Below are positions 15,121 to 23,644 of a stretch of 64,000 nucleotides of DNA, piece by piece; position 1 is the stretch's first letter; each line of letters opens with the position of its first letter. The stretch is from DASVCN01 sp040905665 (GTDB lineage Bacteria > Deinococcota > Deinococci > Deinococcales > Trueperaceae): assembly GCA_040905665.1 (NCBI GenBank), contig JBBDRD010000027.1, forward strand, positions 278,358-342,357, in the 5' to 3' direction. A program made the position numbers and the translations under genes. Below the pieces are notes generated by a model. The model searched no databases and had not been told where the DNA came from. It saw only the letters and a list, made by a program, of their open reading frames with translations.

Positions 15121-17571
15121 GTGAGTTTCGAGCTTCTGGTTGGACCCCCCGGATCGGGTAAGACGCACGTTCTGGTGGAGCGCGCCAGGGAGTTGGCCGT
15201 CCAGGGGAAGCGAGTGTGGTGGGCCGGGCTGCCTAATCAGCGAGCCGGACTCTATCGGCGCGCGACCTCGCGTGGGCCCCTCTTGGGGCTCGAGTTTCAG
15301 ACGCTGCAACAGTTCTACTACCGGCTTCTAGCCCATGCTTGTGTGCTCAAACCCCTCGTGGTGGGTACCGGCCGCCTTGCGCTGGTCGGGGAAGCGCTGG
15401 CGCAGGAACGCGACGCTCTGCCCTCGCCCGGGGAAGCGCGCCTATTCGCCGGGGCAATCTCCGAGGCCAAGAGATACGACCTCGGCCCGCGCCATTTGCC
15501 TGCAGGGGACCCCGAGGTTGAACGGTTTCGCGCCATCTACGCCAGCTACGAACTGCTGAAGGGGGAAGCGTGGGACTACGACGATTTTCGTCGCGAGGCG
15601 TTGATTCTGGCCGAGTCGGGTGGCGCCGCCCTGGAAGCCGACGCTCTCATTGTCGACGGCCTGCGTGAGGTAGGTCCACTCGATCTGCGCCTCCTGCTCG
15701 CCTTGGGGGACCGTTACGAAGTACGTCTGGCGTTGCCCGAAGCGCCGCCCGGGTGCGGCCCGGCAGTTGTGCTCAAGCCGCGTGAGTCGACCCTCCTGTC
15801 GGTGTATCGCGCCGCTAATCCGGTGAGCGAATCCCGTTGGGTCCTAAGCGCCCTCAAGCGCGACCTCGCCTTGGGGTTCGACCCGCTCGATCTGGCTGTG
15901 ATCCTACCCGAAGGCAGTAGCGCCGCTTTCACTGCCTTGGCCGATGAGTACGGTGTCCCGGTAATGGACGAGTTCCCCACAGCCCTTGCCGACGATTTGC
16001 CGGGCAGATTGCTGCTCGAGCTGCTCGAACTTCCCGACTACCCCACCGCCTCCCGTCTACTGCCCATCCGCGAGCTAGCCCCCCTTGCCAACGCCGCCCT
16101 CTATAGCGGCGTCGCCGGCAACAGGGCGCTCTCCTCGCTCGCTCAAGAGGTAGGACTGGCCGAGACATGGCGCCGTTGGCAGGCGTGGCTGGAGGTGACC
16201 GACGACACCGATGCATGGGCTTCGCAACTGGTCGACCAAGTGTTGGCGATGTCGGGCCGAGAAGAGGGGAAGGAAGCCTTTCGCGTTCAAGCGCTCTTGC
16301 GGGCCAAGGAAGCGTCGCGAGTCGCGGTAGGACCGGGATTTCGAGCCTGGTGGGTTGCCCTGCTAAAGGAATCGAGCGTGAACCTCCCACAACCAGGTGG
16401 AGTATCACTGCTCGATGAGCGCCTGGCGAGCGGCCGTCGCTTCCGCCGTACCTATCTGATGCGCGCGGTCGAGGGGGCTTACGGGACGGGCGAAGGCGAA
16501 GACTACTTCGTGCCCGAGGAGGGGAGATCGCCACTGTCGCGGCTCTTCGAGGGCTTGGCGTCCACCTTGCCCAAACGGTTCGAGGGGCGCGACCGGCTGC
16601 TCTTCGCCGAACTGCTCTCAACTGCCGACGACCTCATCGTCACCTTCCCCGACGCCGACCAAGGGGGGCCACTCCTGGCGGAACCCGCGCTAATCGCCGG
16701 CTGCGAGCCCCAGGTCCTGCCGCAGCTTCCCCTTGGCAGCCGCCTCGAATTGGTCGCGGGCGAGAGCTACCGAGCGCCTTCGGGCCCGGCCTTGGTCACG
16801 AACGACCCAGGGGACGACCCTGCCGATGACTCCTCGGATGACGCAGCGGACGATACAGCGGACGACCCTACGGACGACCCTGCGAAGGACCACGCGGATG
16901 AACCTGCGCTCCTCTCCCTCGAGCAGCTGCGGCGCTACGACGAGTGTGCGATGAGGTACTGGCTCGAGCGCGTGGTGGCCGGGCAAGACCGAAGAAGTCC
17001 GGGTGCTCCTCACGACGGGTGGTGGAGGGGGTTGGTCAACGATCTGGTCGAGCACCCCAGCTCCACTCCCGAGCATCTCGACGCCCTGGCTGCAAGCTAC
17101 CCGCTGGCCGCCGAGTGGATCGCGGGCAACCGCGACCTACTGCTGTGCCTGAACTTCGGCGTCCGCTTGCCAGCCGGGGGGCAGGGCACCTGGGCGCGGC
17201 CCGATGCCGCCCTGCGCTCGGACCGGGTGGCCAGCTTCTACACCTTCGCCCAGCCTGGCACCATCAACAGCGAAAGTGAGGCGCAGGAGCACCTCGAGGG
17301 CCGCTGGACCGAGCTCTGGGCTGCTGGGCACATGCTCCAGCGTTATCGCGGACGCATCGACAAGGTACGGCTGCTGGTGTGGCCGGTCCTGAGTAAGCCG
17401 ATAGACGCGTACCCTGGTGGAATCGCCTACCCCTGGCGCCGCATCTCGAGTCGCATGAACCGCGCTCAAGCTGCGCTCGAGCGAATCGGCCAGGGGCGGA
17501 TCGACCCGTCACCCGGTTTCCGCTGTGGCCACTGCCGGGTGCGAGATATCTGCCGCGAGGGGGCGCCATGA
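15121..17571 (+). CDS. addB: AddB-like helicase-nuclease subunit, nuclease site degenerate
   Basis: An 816-aa protein, shorter than typical AddB (~1,150). It has a Walker A GPPGSGKT at residues 8-15 and the AddB iron-sulphur signature: Cys609 in LRRYDECAMRYW, then Cys802, Cys805 and Cys811, matching the C...CxxCx5C spacing known for AddB. Between these, where the PD-(D/E)xK residues should lie, I see WARPDAALRSDRVASFYTF without a usable Asp-x-Lys, so the nuclease looks inactive. Residues 561-596 form an Asp-rich low-complexity linker. The start is GTG, with TACAAT 5 nt upstream. Its stop overlaps the addA start (ATGA). The pair should process DNA ends for RecA. Confidence 0.8.
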   Translation: MSFELLVGPPGSGKTHVLVERARELAVQGKRVWWAGLPNQRAGLYRRATSRGPLLGLEFQTLQQFYYRLLAHACVLKPLVVGTGRLALVGEALAQERDALPSPGEARLFAGAISEAKRYDLGPRHLPAGDPEVERFRAIYASYELLKGEAWDYDDFRREALILAESGGAALEADALIVDGLREVGPLDLRLLLALGDRYEVRLALPEAPPGCGPAVVLKPRESTLLSVYRAANPVSESRWVLSALKRDLALGFDPLDLAVILPEGSSAAFTALADEYGVPVMDEFPTALADDLPGRLLLELLELPDYPTASRLLPIRELAPLANAALYSGVAGNRALSSLAQEVGLAETWRRWQAWLEVTDDTDAWASQLVDQVLAMSGREEGKEAFRVQALLRAKEASRVAVGPGFRAWWVALLKESSVNLPQPGGVSLLDERLASGRRFRRTYLMRAVEGAYGTGEGEDYFVPEEGRSPLSRLFEGLASTLPKRFEGRDRLLFAELLSTADDLIVTFPDADQGGPLLAEPALIAGCEPQVLPQLPLGSRLELVAGESYRAPSGPALVTNDPGDDPADDSSDDAADDTADDPTDDPAKDHADEPALLSLEQLRRYDECAMRYWLERVVAGQDRRSPGAPHDGWWRGLVNDLVEHPSSTPEHLDALAASYPLAAEWIAGNRDLLLCLNFGVRLPAGGQGTWARPDAALRSDRVASFYTFAQPGTINSESEAQEHLEGRWTELWAAGHMLQRYRGRIDKVRLLVWPVLSKPIDAYPGGIAYPWRRISSRMNRAQAALERIGQGRIDPSPGFRCGHCRVRDICREGAP
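16803..16905 (+). repeat. degenerate Asp-rich codon repeat in addB
   Basis: An irregular run of GACGAYNCNRCN-like units encodes about twelve Asp-Asp pairs separated by short Pro/Ala/Thr spacers. It lies between the helicase-like and the Fe-S/nuclease-like parts and is probably a flexible linker expanded by slippage. Confidence 0.7.
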
Positions 17572-20408
17572 GAGTCCGCGTCGCCTCGGCCGGAACCGGG
17601 AAGACCACTAGCCTGGTGCTGCGCTACCTCGAGTTGATCGGCTCGGGTACGCCGCCTCGTCGTATTGCCGGCGTCACCTTTACCCGTACCGCTGCGGCCG
17701 AGTTGCGCCAACGGGTAGGCGCAGGCATCCGCGAGCTACTGCGGAGCGGGCATTTCCTGGGTGTAATGGAGCTGGACGAGTCGCAGCGACCGGCCTACGA
17801 GGAGGCGTTACGGGAGCTGGACGGGGCGACACTCACGACCATTCACGGTTTCATGATCGACGCTCTCCGGCTATCGGCGCCGGCCATGGGACTCGACCCG
17901 GACTTCGCGGTGCTGCCCGAGTGGGAAGCGCAGGCGCTTTTCGAAGAGGAGTTGCGCACGCTGGGCTACCTTGCCGCCGATCGCAAGCACCCCTTTCATG
18001 GCGCCACGACGATGCTGGGCCCCGATGCCAAGCCTCATCTGCTGAGGCTCTTCGCCCTTCGTTCATCGCTGGAGCAGTTCAAGGCCGGCAACGACGATGC
18101 CAGCCAGGCCGTTGTGAGGCTCTTCGAGGCGAGCTACACGGAGTTCGAAAGGCGTTTGGGAGCGCGCAGCCTGCCGCCGAGCGAGGTGGAGCGGCGAGCG
18201 CTCAAGCTCCTTGGAGTACCGGCTGCCCTGGCCAGGCTAAGGGATCGGTACAGGGTGGCATTGGTCGACGAGTTCCAGGATGTCAACCCGCTGCAAGGCC
18301 GGTTCTTCGAGGCTCTCGAGGGGGCAGGCCTGGAAGTCGAGGTGGTTGGCGACCCCAAGCAGTCGATATACGGGTTCCGAAATGCCGACGTCGGCGTGTT
18401 CCGCAGGGCGCTGGCGAACGGCGAAGAGCTACCGGCCCTCGACCGCAGCTATCGGCACGGCCGCTTGGTCAATCGCTTCATCAATCACCTGACGGCGAGC
18501 CTGGCCGCCCGGGAGATGGGTTTCGGGCCTCGAGAGGCGCCCGAGGTAAGTGCGGCAGGTCCACGGGCAGAGGTACGGGGCCGGGTCGAGGTGCACTGGG
18601 TAGCGGGCGACGAGCCCGTAGCCGACCTAAGATCCAGCGAAGCCGATGTCCTCGCCCGGCGGCTGGCGTCGTTGCACCGAGAGCAGGGAATCCCCTACCG
18701 CGAAATGGCGGTCCTCGCCCGCTCCCACCCTAGCCTGGCAATTGCCGAGGAAGCTCTCAGGCGAGCAGGTCTGCCGGCCGTGCTGCTGCAGGGCCGCGGC
18801 TACTACGAGCGGATCGAGATTCGAGACCTCTACAACGCCCTGAGGGCGGGGATCGAGCCGAGCGGCGTAGCATTCGCGGCCTGGTTACGGGGGCCGTTCG
18901 CCGGCTTGGCGCCGCGGGAACTGGAAGCGGTGATGAGCTCCAAGGAACCGCAGGCCGAGTTGGAGCGGATCGACCCCCAAGCGGCGGAGGCCTACCGTTA
19001 CCTGAGAGAACTGATCCTGCGGTCACCCCTCGAAGCGCTCAAGGCCCTCATTCGGGAACCGCTCATCGCCGGCCGCTCGTTCGTTCATCTCCTGGAGGAA
19101 CGACAGCGCGAGAACGTGGACGCCCTGTTGTTCACTGTGGCCGCCCAACCGCCCGGCGACCTGGAGGTACTGCTTGAGCGACTGGAGCTGCTTGCCCGGC
19201 AAACCGACGCAGGAGACGTTCCACAAGCCGGCGACGGCGTCAAGCTCCTCACCGTGCATGCCGCCAAGGGACTGGAGTGGCGGGTGGCGGCCGTGTTCGA
19301 CCTGGGCCGGCGCGCTCCCAGGAATCGCGACGCCTTGAGGGTCCATCCCGATAGCGGCCTCGTGTCCTTTCCCGGTAGCGCCGCTTTCCCGGAGGCCGGC
19401 AGGAGCTTGGCGGAGCGCGAGGAGGCCGAGAGTTACCGGCTGCTCTACGTGGCTGTCAGCCGTCCTCGGGAGATCCTGCTGCTAACCGGGAGCGTCAAGG
19501 GGGGTCAGTGCTTCGGCTGGGCCAGGGCGCTCGAGCTGATGTCGCTGGGCCCACGGGCGAAGCAGCATGACAGCCGCGACTTCATGCTCGTCACGCACCC
19601 ATGCCGTTCACCTGCTCATGAGCCGTCCGAGCCGCCGAAGACGCGAGCAAAGACGGCGCTGGAGGTGGCGCCGTGGATAGACGAGAAGTACTCGCATCAC
19701 CCTTATCCGCCCCTTTTCAGCCCATCTCGAATAGAGAGTGACCGAGTGACCGGAACGCAGGCGTCACCTCTCGAGGACGCCGAACCAGTCGCCTGGGGTG
19801 ACGCCGAAACTTCCGGCGATCCGCCAGGGCGCGCGAGTACGATCGGCACCCTCGTCCATTACGCCATCAGCCAGTCATGGTCTCCGGACGACCCCCGCCA
19901 CCTCGTCAACTTACGCGCGCAGGAGGTCATGTTTCCGTTCACTCCGTCCGAACAGGACGAGATCCTGGCCGAGGTGAGCACATTGCTCGCAAACTACCTG
20001 GCGATGTTGGGAGAGGAGTTGCCGGCAATCGAGGCGCGCGAAGTAGACCAAGCCGAGTTGCCGATGGCTCTTCCCCAGGGTGCGACCGTTTGGCAGGGGG
20101 TAATCGATCGTCTCTATCAGGTGGGGGGGCGCTGGTATCTCGACGACTACAAGACCGACCGGAATGTCGATCCTCGCCTCTACCTTGCTCAGCTTAGCGT
20201 CTATGTCCAAGCGGTGAGCCGGGTGAGGGGTGTCGTCCCGGTTGCCCGCCTGGTTTACCTGCGCTCCATGAAGGTAGTCGAGTTATCGGCGGAGGAACTA
20301 GAAACGGCATTTCTCGAGACTATGGCGAGAGCAGGGGAGCCGGGCGCACTCACGCGAACTTCACCCGTGCCGGCTTCACTCACACAAAATTCGCACACGC
20401 GCGAGTGA
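17568..20408 (+). CDS. addA: AddA-like UvrD/RecB-type helicase-nuclease
   Basis: A 946-aa superfamily 1A helicase with a C-terminal nuclease. Visible are Walker A SAGTGKT (7-13), motif Ia GVTFTRTAAAELRQR, motif II LVDEFQDVNPLQ, motif III GDPKQSIYGFR, motif V TVHAAKGLEW and motif VI YVAVSRPRE. The nuclease site is intact: GVIDRL (Asp847) and DDYKTD (Asp860, Lys862). It is shorter than Bacillus AddA (~1,230). ATG overlaps the addB stop by four bases, so the two are translationally coupled. It should unwind and trim double-strand-break ends; the well-studied D. radiodurans lacks this complex, which makes its presence useful for placing the organism. Confidence 0.9.
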   Translation: MRVRVASAGTGKTTSLVLRYLELIGSGTPPRRIAGVTFTRTAAAELRQRVGAGIRELLRSGHFLGVMELDESQRPAYEEALRELDGATLTTIHGFMIDALRLSAPAMGLDPDFAVLPEWEAQALFEEELRTLGYLAADRKHPFHGATTMLGPDAKPHLLRLFALRSSLEQFKAGNDDASQAVVRLFEASYTEFERRLGARSLPPSEVERRALKLLGVPAALARLRDRYRVALVDEFQDVNPLQGRFFEALEGAGLEVEVVGDPKQSIYGFRNADVGVFRRALANGEELPALDRSYRHGRLVNRFINHLTASLAAREMGFGPREAPEVSAAGPRAEVRGRVEVHWVAGDEPVADLRSSEADVLARRLASLHREQGIPYREMAVLARSHPSLAIAEEALRRAGLPAVLLQGRGYYERIEIRDLYNALRAGIEPSGVAFAAWLRGPFAGLAPRELEAVMSSKEPQAELERIDPQAAEAYRYLRELILRSPLEALKALIREPLIAGRSFVHLLEERQRENVDALLFTVAAQPPGDLEVLLERLELLARQTDAGDVPQAGDGVKLLTVHAAKGLEWRVAAVFDLGRRAPRNRDALRVHPDSGLVSFPGSAAFPEAGRSLAEREEAESYRLLYVAVSRPREILLLTGSVKGGQCFGWARALELMSLGPRAKQHDSRDFMLVTHPCRSPAHEPSEPPKTRAKTALEVAPWIDEKYSHHPYPPLFSPSRIESDRVTGTQASPLEDAEPVAWGDAETSGDPPGRASTIGTLVHYAISQSWSPDDPRHLVNLRAQEVMFPFTPSEQDEILAEVSTLLANYLAMLGEELPAIEAREVDQAELPMALPQGATVWQGVIDRLYQVGGRWYLDDYKTDRNVDPRLYLAQLSVYVQAVSRVRGVVPVARLVYLRSMKVVELSAEELETAFLETMARAGEPGALTRTSPVPASLTQNSHTRE

Positions 20409-20431
20409 AGGACCGCTGGTAATATTTCCGA

Positions 20432-20872
20432 ATGGACGATGCGCTCGCCCATACCCAGGAGATAACGGTACACGAGGCCGAGATCGACGAAATGGGACAC
20501 GTCAACAACGCCGTCTACCTCCACTGGGTTGACAACTGTTGTCGTGCTCACGCCGAGCGGTTAGGGATGCCGATCACACGGATGATGGAATTGGGTGTCG
20601 TGCCGGTCGTGCGAAGACACGTGGCTACCTACCGACTCTCGGCCAACATCGGGGAGCAAGTAGCCGTGTCGACTCGGATTGTTCGTGTGCGGGGACCGTT
20701 AGCCACCCGGCACAACGAGGTGCGGCGCCAGAGCGACGAGGCGCTGTTGGTGGAGGTGGACACCGATTGGGTTTGGGTCGATCCGACCAGCGGCAGGCCC
20801 AAGGCGCCTCCACCAGAGGTGATGGCCGCGTTCGGGCTCGACTCGTCCGAGCGGCCCGCAAGAGTACCGTGA
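20432..20872 (+). CDS. acyl-CoA thioesterase, 4HBT hotdog family
   Basis: A 146-aa single hotdog-domain protein. The start of the fold carries EIDEMGHVNNAVYLHWVDN, where the Asp/Glu and the GHVNN helix start form the active site of 4-hydroxybenzoyl-CoA-type thioesterases such as YbgC and FadM. It should hydrolyse acyl-CoA thioesters; the acyl chain cannot be told from sequence. TAATAT lies exactly 6 nt before the ATG, one of the clearest leaderless starts in the window. It follows addA by 23 nt but appears to have its own promoter. Confidence 0.88.
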   Translation: MDDALAHTQEITVHEAEIDEMGHVNNAVYLHWVDNCCRAHAERLGMPITRMMELGVVPVVRRHVATYRLSANIGEQVAVSTRIVRVRGPLATRHNEVRRQSDEALLVEVDTDWVWVDPTSGRPKAPPPEVMAAFGLDSSERPARVP

Positions 20873-20880
20873 GGGACCGA

Positions 20881-21477
20881 TCACCGTTCACCGTTTCCTA
20901 GGTCCCCCGTGACCTGTAACCCCGAAAGATCCGTAAGGGAGTAGATTCGTTCGTCCCGTAACGACCCATCGGTGCCCAGCGTCCAGTTGCGCAGTAGCCC
21001 GTCCAAGCGGAAGCCGCAACGTTCGGCTACCCGGCCGCTCGCATCGTTACGGTCGTCGCAGCGGATCTCGACACGCTTGGCCCCCAAGCGCTCGAAAGCG
21101 ACTCGAGTAAGCGCTAGTACCGCCTCGCTCACGTACCCCTTTCCTGCCCGCGAGGTACGCACCCAATAGCCGATTTCGCAACGGGGGATACGCCAGTCGA
21201 GACGGTGTAAGCCGCTGCTGCCGATCAGCTCCCCACTGGTACGGTCGAAAAAATGATAACGAAGGTCTTCGTAGGTGACGAAGCGGGCGATCGCGCGGCG
21301 AATGCTTTCCTCGCAACCCTCCATGGTGTATTCACCCACGGACCAGGGCATCCACGGCCTCAGTTCGGCGAGCGACTCGTGGACCGCGTCGAAGACCGGT
21401 CGCACGTCTTCGAGGCGAGGGGGAACGATCAGCAGTCGATCGCTGCTAATGCTGTTGGGAACGTCTCGGCCCACCAT
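20881..21477 (-). CDS. GNAT N-acetyltransferase, RimJ/RimL type
   Basis: A 198-aa acetyltransferase. It opens with the RimJ/RimL pattern SDRLLIVPPRLEDVRPVFDA and has the acetyl-CoA loop in VRTSRAGKGYVSEAVLALTR, followed by GAKRVEIRCDDRNDASGRVAERCGF, where the N-x-x-S and RCGF segments are typical. Substrate unknown; relatives act on ribosomal protein N-termini or small amines. The ATG directly follows the TAG of the upstream GNAT gene with no gap, so the two are co-translated. It ends 8 nt from the convergent thioesterase gene. Confidence 0.88.
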   Translation of the reverse strand: MVGRDVPNSISSDRLLIVPPRLEDVRPVFDAVHESLAELRPWMPWSVGEYTMEGCEESIRRAIARFVTYEDLRYHFFDRTSGELIGSSGLHRLDWRIPRCEIGYWVRTSRAGKGYVSEAVLALTRVAFERLGAKRVEIRCDDRNDASGRVAERCGFRLDGLLRNWTLGTDGSLRDERIYSLTDLSGLQVTGDLGNGER

Positions 21478-21897
21478 CTAAAGCCGCTTCCCCATGCTCA
21501 CTACCTCGTCTATGACATAACCGAGATTGGCGTAGAAGGCGACGACGGCGCTATTGGCGGACCTGATCTGAAGATTGATCTTGGGGCAGCCAAGAGATGC
21601 CAGCCGCGACTCCGCCCCCGCCATCATCTGCCGCCCAAAGCCCCGCCCCTGCTGTTGGGGGGAGACCGCCAGGTAGTTGATCCAACCTCGGTGCCCGTCA
21701 AAGCCCGCCATAACCGTCGCCACCGGAATTCCGGCCAACGTGCCCACCAGAAACAGCTCCGGTTGGATTGCGATCTTGCGGGCTATATCCTCCTGAGGGT
21801 CGTTCCAGGGCACGCTAAGGCCGCATCTTCGCCACAGCGCCACAACCTGCTGTTCGTCACCGCTTCGGTAGGGACGGATGCGAAATTCGGATGCCAT
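21478..21897 (-). CDS. GNAT N-acetyltransferase, YpeA-like
   Basis: A 139-aa acetyltransferase matching the YpeA family: IRPYRSGDEQQVVALWRRCG at the N-terminus, NDPQEDIARKI, GRGFGRQMM as the acetyl-CoA loop, and IRSANSAVVAFYANLGY near the end. YpeA-like proteins are small GNATs of unsettled substrate. The start at 21897 rather than 22059 is chosen because the longer N-terminus is a Pro/Arg-rich out-of-family stretch and because TATTAT lies 5 nt upstream of this ATG. First gene of a two-gene unit. Confidence 0.85.
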   Translation of the reverse strand: MASEFRIRPYRSGDEQQVVALWRRCGLSVPWNDPQEDIARKIAIQPELFLVGTLAGIPVATVMAGFDGHRGWINYLAVSPQQQGRGFGRQMMAGAESRLASLGCPKINLQIRSANSAVVAFYANLGYVIDEVVSMGKRL

Positions 21898-22151
21898 GGA
21901 CGATAATATCCGGCGGCGTGAAGGCGAAGTCAATCGAGTACCCGGGTGGGGATGGGGGTTCTGCCGGTTGGCGGTGCGCGGCTGCGCTGGGGGCGTAAGC
22001 GGGCGCGGATGGGGCCGAGCAGCGGGCGCCCACCGGCCAACATGTGCGGGCCAATGCACGCTGAATGCGAATTGCCTCGTGCTAGGCTCTGTTACTCGGC
22101 TCTGCTGCGGCGCTGTTAAGCTGGCCTGCCATTAGCTGTGCGGGAGGATCA

Positions 22152-22688
22152 ATGGGACTGGCAGTCGAGCTCTACTTCGATGCTCGTACCGAAGACACGA
22201 TCACGGCTCTTCGTGACGCCGTTCATGATGCCGGCATCGAGGCCTCGCCACGCCTGACGGGAAGCCGTCCGCACATCAGCCTGGCGCTGGTGAAGACGGA
22301 GGACGTCCCACTCTTGGGCGGCGTGGTGACCGAGTTTGCTCGGGAGTCCGGCAGCTGCCATCTGCGACTGGGTGCGTTGTCCTCCTTCGCGAGTGAACAA
22401 GGGGTGCTCTACCTCGCCCCTGTTCCCACCATCGGCTTGCTCGAAATTCACTCGCGGCTGCATGAACACCTCAAGAGCAGAGGGCTGGAGTCGGATCCCC
22501 TTTATCGACCGGGCGCCTGGGTTCCTCACTGCACGATCGAGATGGGGCTTAGCGGAAGCCAGCTCGCGGCCGCCTTCGATGCCTGTTGGGTTGACTTTAC
22601 GCCGATAGATGGCCGGCTGGTTGCCGCCGGGGTGGTCTCTTACCCGCCGCCTCGTTGCCACTTCGTGACGCCCCTGCAGGGGGCCTAA
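22152..22688 (+). CDS. 2'-5' RNA ligase / 2H phosphoesterase family protein
   Basis: A 178-aa protein with the two HxS/T motifs of the 2H superfamily: His41-Ile-Ser in GSRPHISLALV and His126-Cys-Thr in WVPHCTIEM. Family members (LigT, YjcG, cyclic phosphodiesterases) act on 2',5'- or 2',3'-cyclic phosphate linkages in RNA. Spacing of the motifs (85 residues) is normal. GGGAGGA stands 4 nt before the ATG. It is followed by the cold-shock gene with its own promoter. Confidence 0.85.
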   Translation: MGLAVELYFDARTEDTITALRDAVHDAGIEASPRLTGSRPHISLALVKTEDVPLLGGVVTEFARESGSCHLRLGALSSFASEQGVLYLAPVPTIGLLEIHSRLHEHLKSRGLESDPLYRPGAWVPHCTIEMGLSGSQLAAAFDACWVDFTPIDGRLVAAGVVSYPPPRCHFVTPLQGA

Positions 22689-22739
22689 CAATGGTTTGGG
22701 GTATTGCCCGGTTACCCTCTGGTTTTGTCCAACCGGGTC

Positions 22740-22768
22740 TTGCAATCTTCCTCCGCATGGTCTATTGT
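22740..22768 (+). promoter_or_regulatory. promoter of cold-shock gene
   Basis: TTGCAA (22740-22745), 17 nt, TATTGT (22763-22768). It would give a leader of about 115-120 nt before the CSP start, the kind of long 5' UTR that cold-shock mRNAs use. Just upstream, CCCGGTT/AACCGGG at 22707-22713 and 22731-22737 form a 7-bp inverted repeat that may terminate the preceding gene or bind a regulator. Confidence 0.6.
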
Positions 22769-22892
22769 CAATTGTTTCGAGAAATGCCATAGAGGCTGTT
22801 TTTCGTAACCGGGAGAAGCCCCGGATGAGCTTCGTGGTCCCGACGCGACGGTTTCCGAAGTGGAGACGGCTGCGGGCAGTAAGGAATAGAGA

Positions 22893-23138
22893 ATGCCTAC
22901 AGGGAAAGTCAAGTGGTTCAACGGCGAAAAAGGTTATGGCTTCATCGAGCAAGATGATGGGGGAGCCGATCTCTTCGTTCACTTCAGCGCCATTCAGGGT
23001 GACGGTTACCGCAACCTGAACGAAGGCGACGTTGTGGAATTCGAAGTCGGTCAGGGGCAAAAGGGCCCACAGGCCCGCAATGTGAGCGTCGTGCGTGCCG
23101 CCGAGCCGCAGGGCGGTGGCCGCCGCGAGCGCTATTAG
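22893..23138 (+). CDS. cold shock protein, CspA family
   Basis: An 81-aa single cold-shock domain (KVKWFNGEKGYGFIEQ with RNP1, DLFVHFSAI as RNP2, GDVVEFEVGQGQKGPQARNV). It binds single-stranded RNA and DNA and melts mRNA structure. The C-terminus has a short basic GGGRRERY tail beyond the usual ~67 residues. AAGGA stands about 8 nt before the ATG. Monocistronic: own promoter at 22740 and a strong terminator at 23173. Confidence 0.96.
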   Translation: MPTGKVKWFNGEKGYGFIEQDDGGADLFVHFSAIQGDGYRNLNEGDVVEFEVGQGQKGPQARNVSVVRAAEPQGGGRRERY

Positions 23139-23172
23139 TTGTTTCAAAGCTAAGCGTTTCTAGGCAACCGAT

Positions 23173-23203
23173 AAGAGCCGGGCTTCGCGCCCGGCTCTTT
23201 TTT
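23173..23203 (+). terminator. Rho-independent terminator of cold-shock gene
   Basis: An 11-bp perfect stem AAGAGCCGGGC / GCCCGGCTCTT (23173-23183 and 23189-23199) with a TTCGC loop and a run of six T. Confidence 0.95.
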
Positions 23204-23325
23204 CGCGACCTTTTGCTAGCCCCCCTGTGAGCTACAACAAGGTTCCTGCCCCATCGCCTGCGTTAGCGTAACTGAACTGGTTCTTGCCGGTACTGTCGCC
23301 GTTTGATGCCGGCGAAAGGGGTGCC

Positions 23326-23571
23326 ATGAACGATCACGTATACAAGAAGATCGAGTTGACCGGCTCATCGGATAAGGGGATCGAGGATGCGATCGCCAAT
23401 GCGATCTCTCGTGCATCGCAAAGCGTTCGGAACATGCGTTGGTTCGAGGTTACCGAGACCCGCGGTCATATCGACGGTGGCAAGGTGTCGCACTATCAGG
23501 TAACGCTCAAGGTTGGCTTCACTCTCGATGGAGACGACGCAGGAGTGCCGCCGGGGGGAACCTTCATCTGA
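23326..23571 (+). CDS. dodecin family protein
   Basis: An 81-aa protein with the dodecin pattern: HVYKKIELTGSSDKGIEDAI, NMRWFEVTETRGHIDGGKV and HYQVTLKVGFTL. Dodecins form hollow 12-mers that bind flavins (or CoA) and buffer them in the cytoplasm; Trp in the MRWFEV strand is the flavin-stacking residue. The start at 23326 gives family length and has AAAGGGG 4-5 nt upstream. A 12-bp tandem duplication (23603-23626) and the RNA-like element at 23645 follow. Confidence 0.92.
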   Translation: MNDHVYKKIELTGSSDKGIEDAIANAISRASQSVRNMRWFEVTETRGHIDGGKVSHYQVTLKVGFTLDGDDAGVPPGGTFI

Positions 23572-23602
23572 GAATACCCGTACTAGCGGCGGAATCTTTC
23601 GT

Positions 23603-23626
23603 GGCTAGTGACAGGGCTAGTGACAG
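23603..23626 (+). repeat. 12-bp perfect tandem duplication
   Basis: GGCTAGTGACAG occurs twice in a row, 31 nt after the dodecin stop and 18 nt before the conserved RNA-like element. Confidence 0.85.
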
Positions 23627-23644
23627 CCGCATCCTCTGCGGCGA

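Noticed and set aside
15929..16621. 230-codon minus-strand frame within addB
   Set aside because: Antisense shadow, strongly Arg/Pro-rich, without a ribosome-binding site.
22149..23147. 332-codon minus-strand open frame across the RNA-ligase-like and cold-shock genes
   Set aside because: It runs antisense through two well-supported genes and a promoter, and its translation resembles no protein family.
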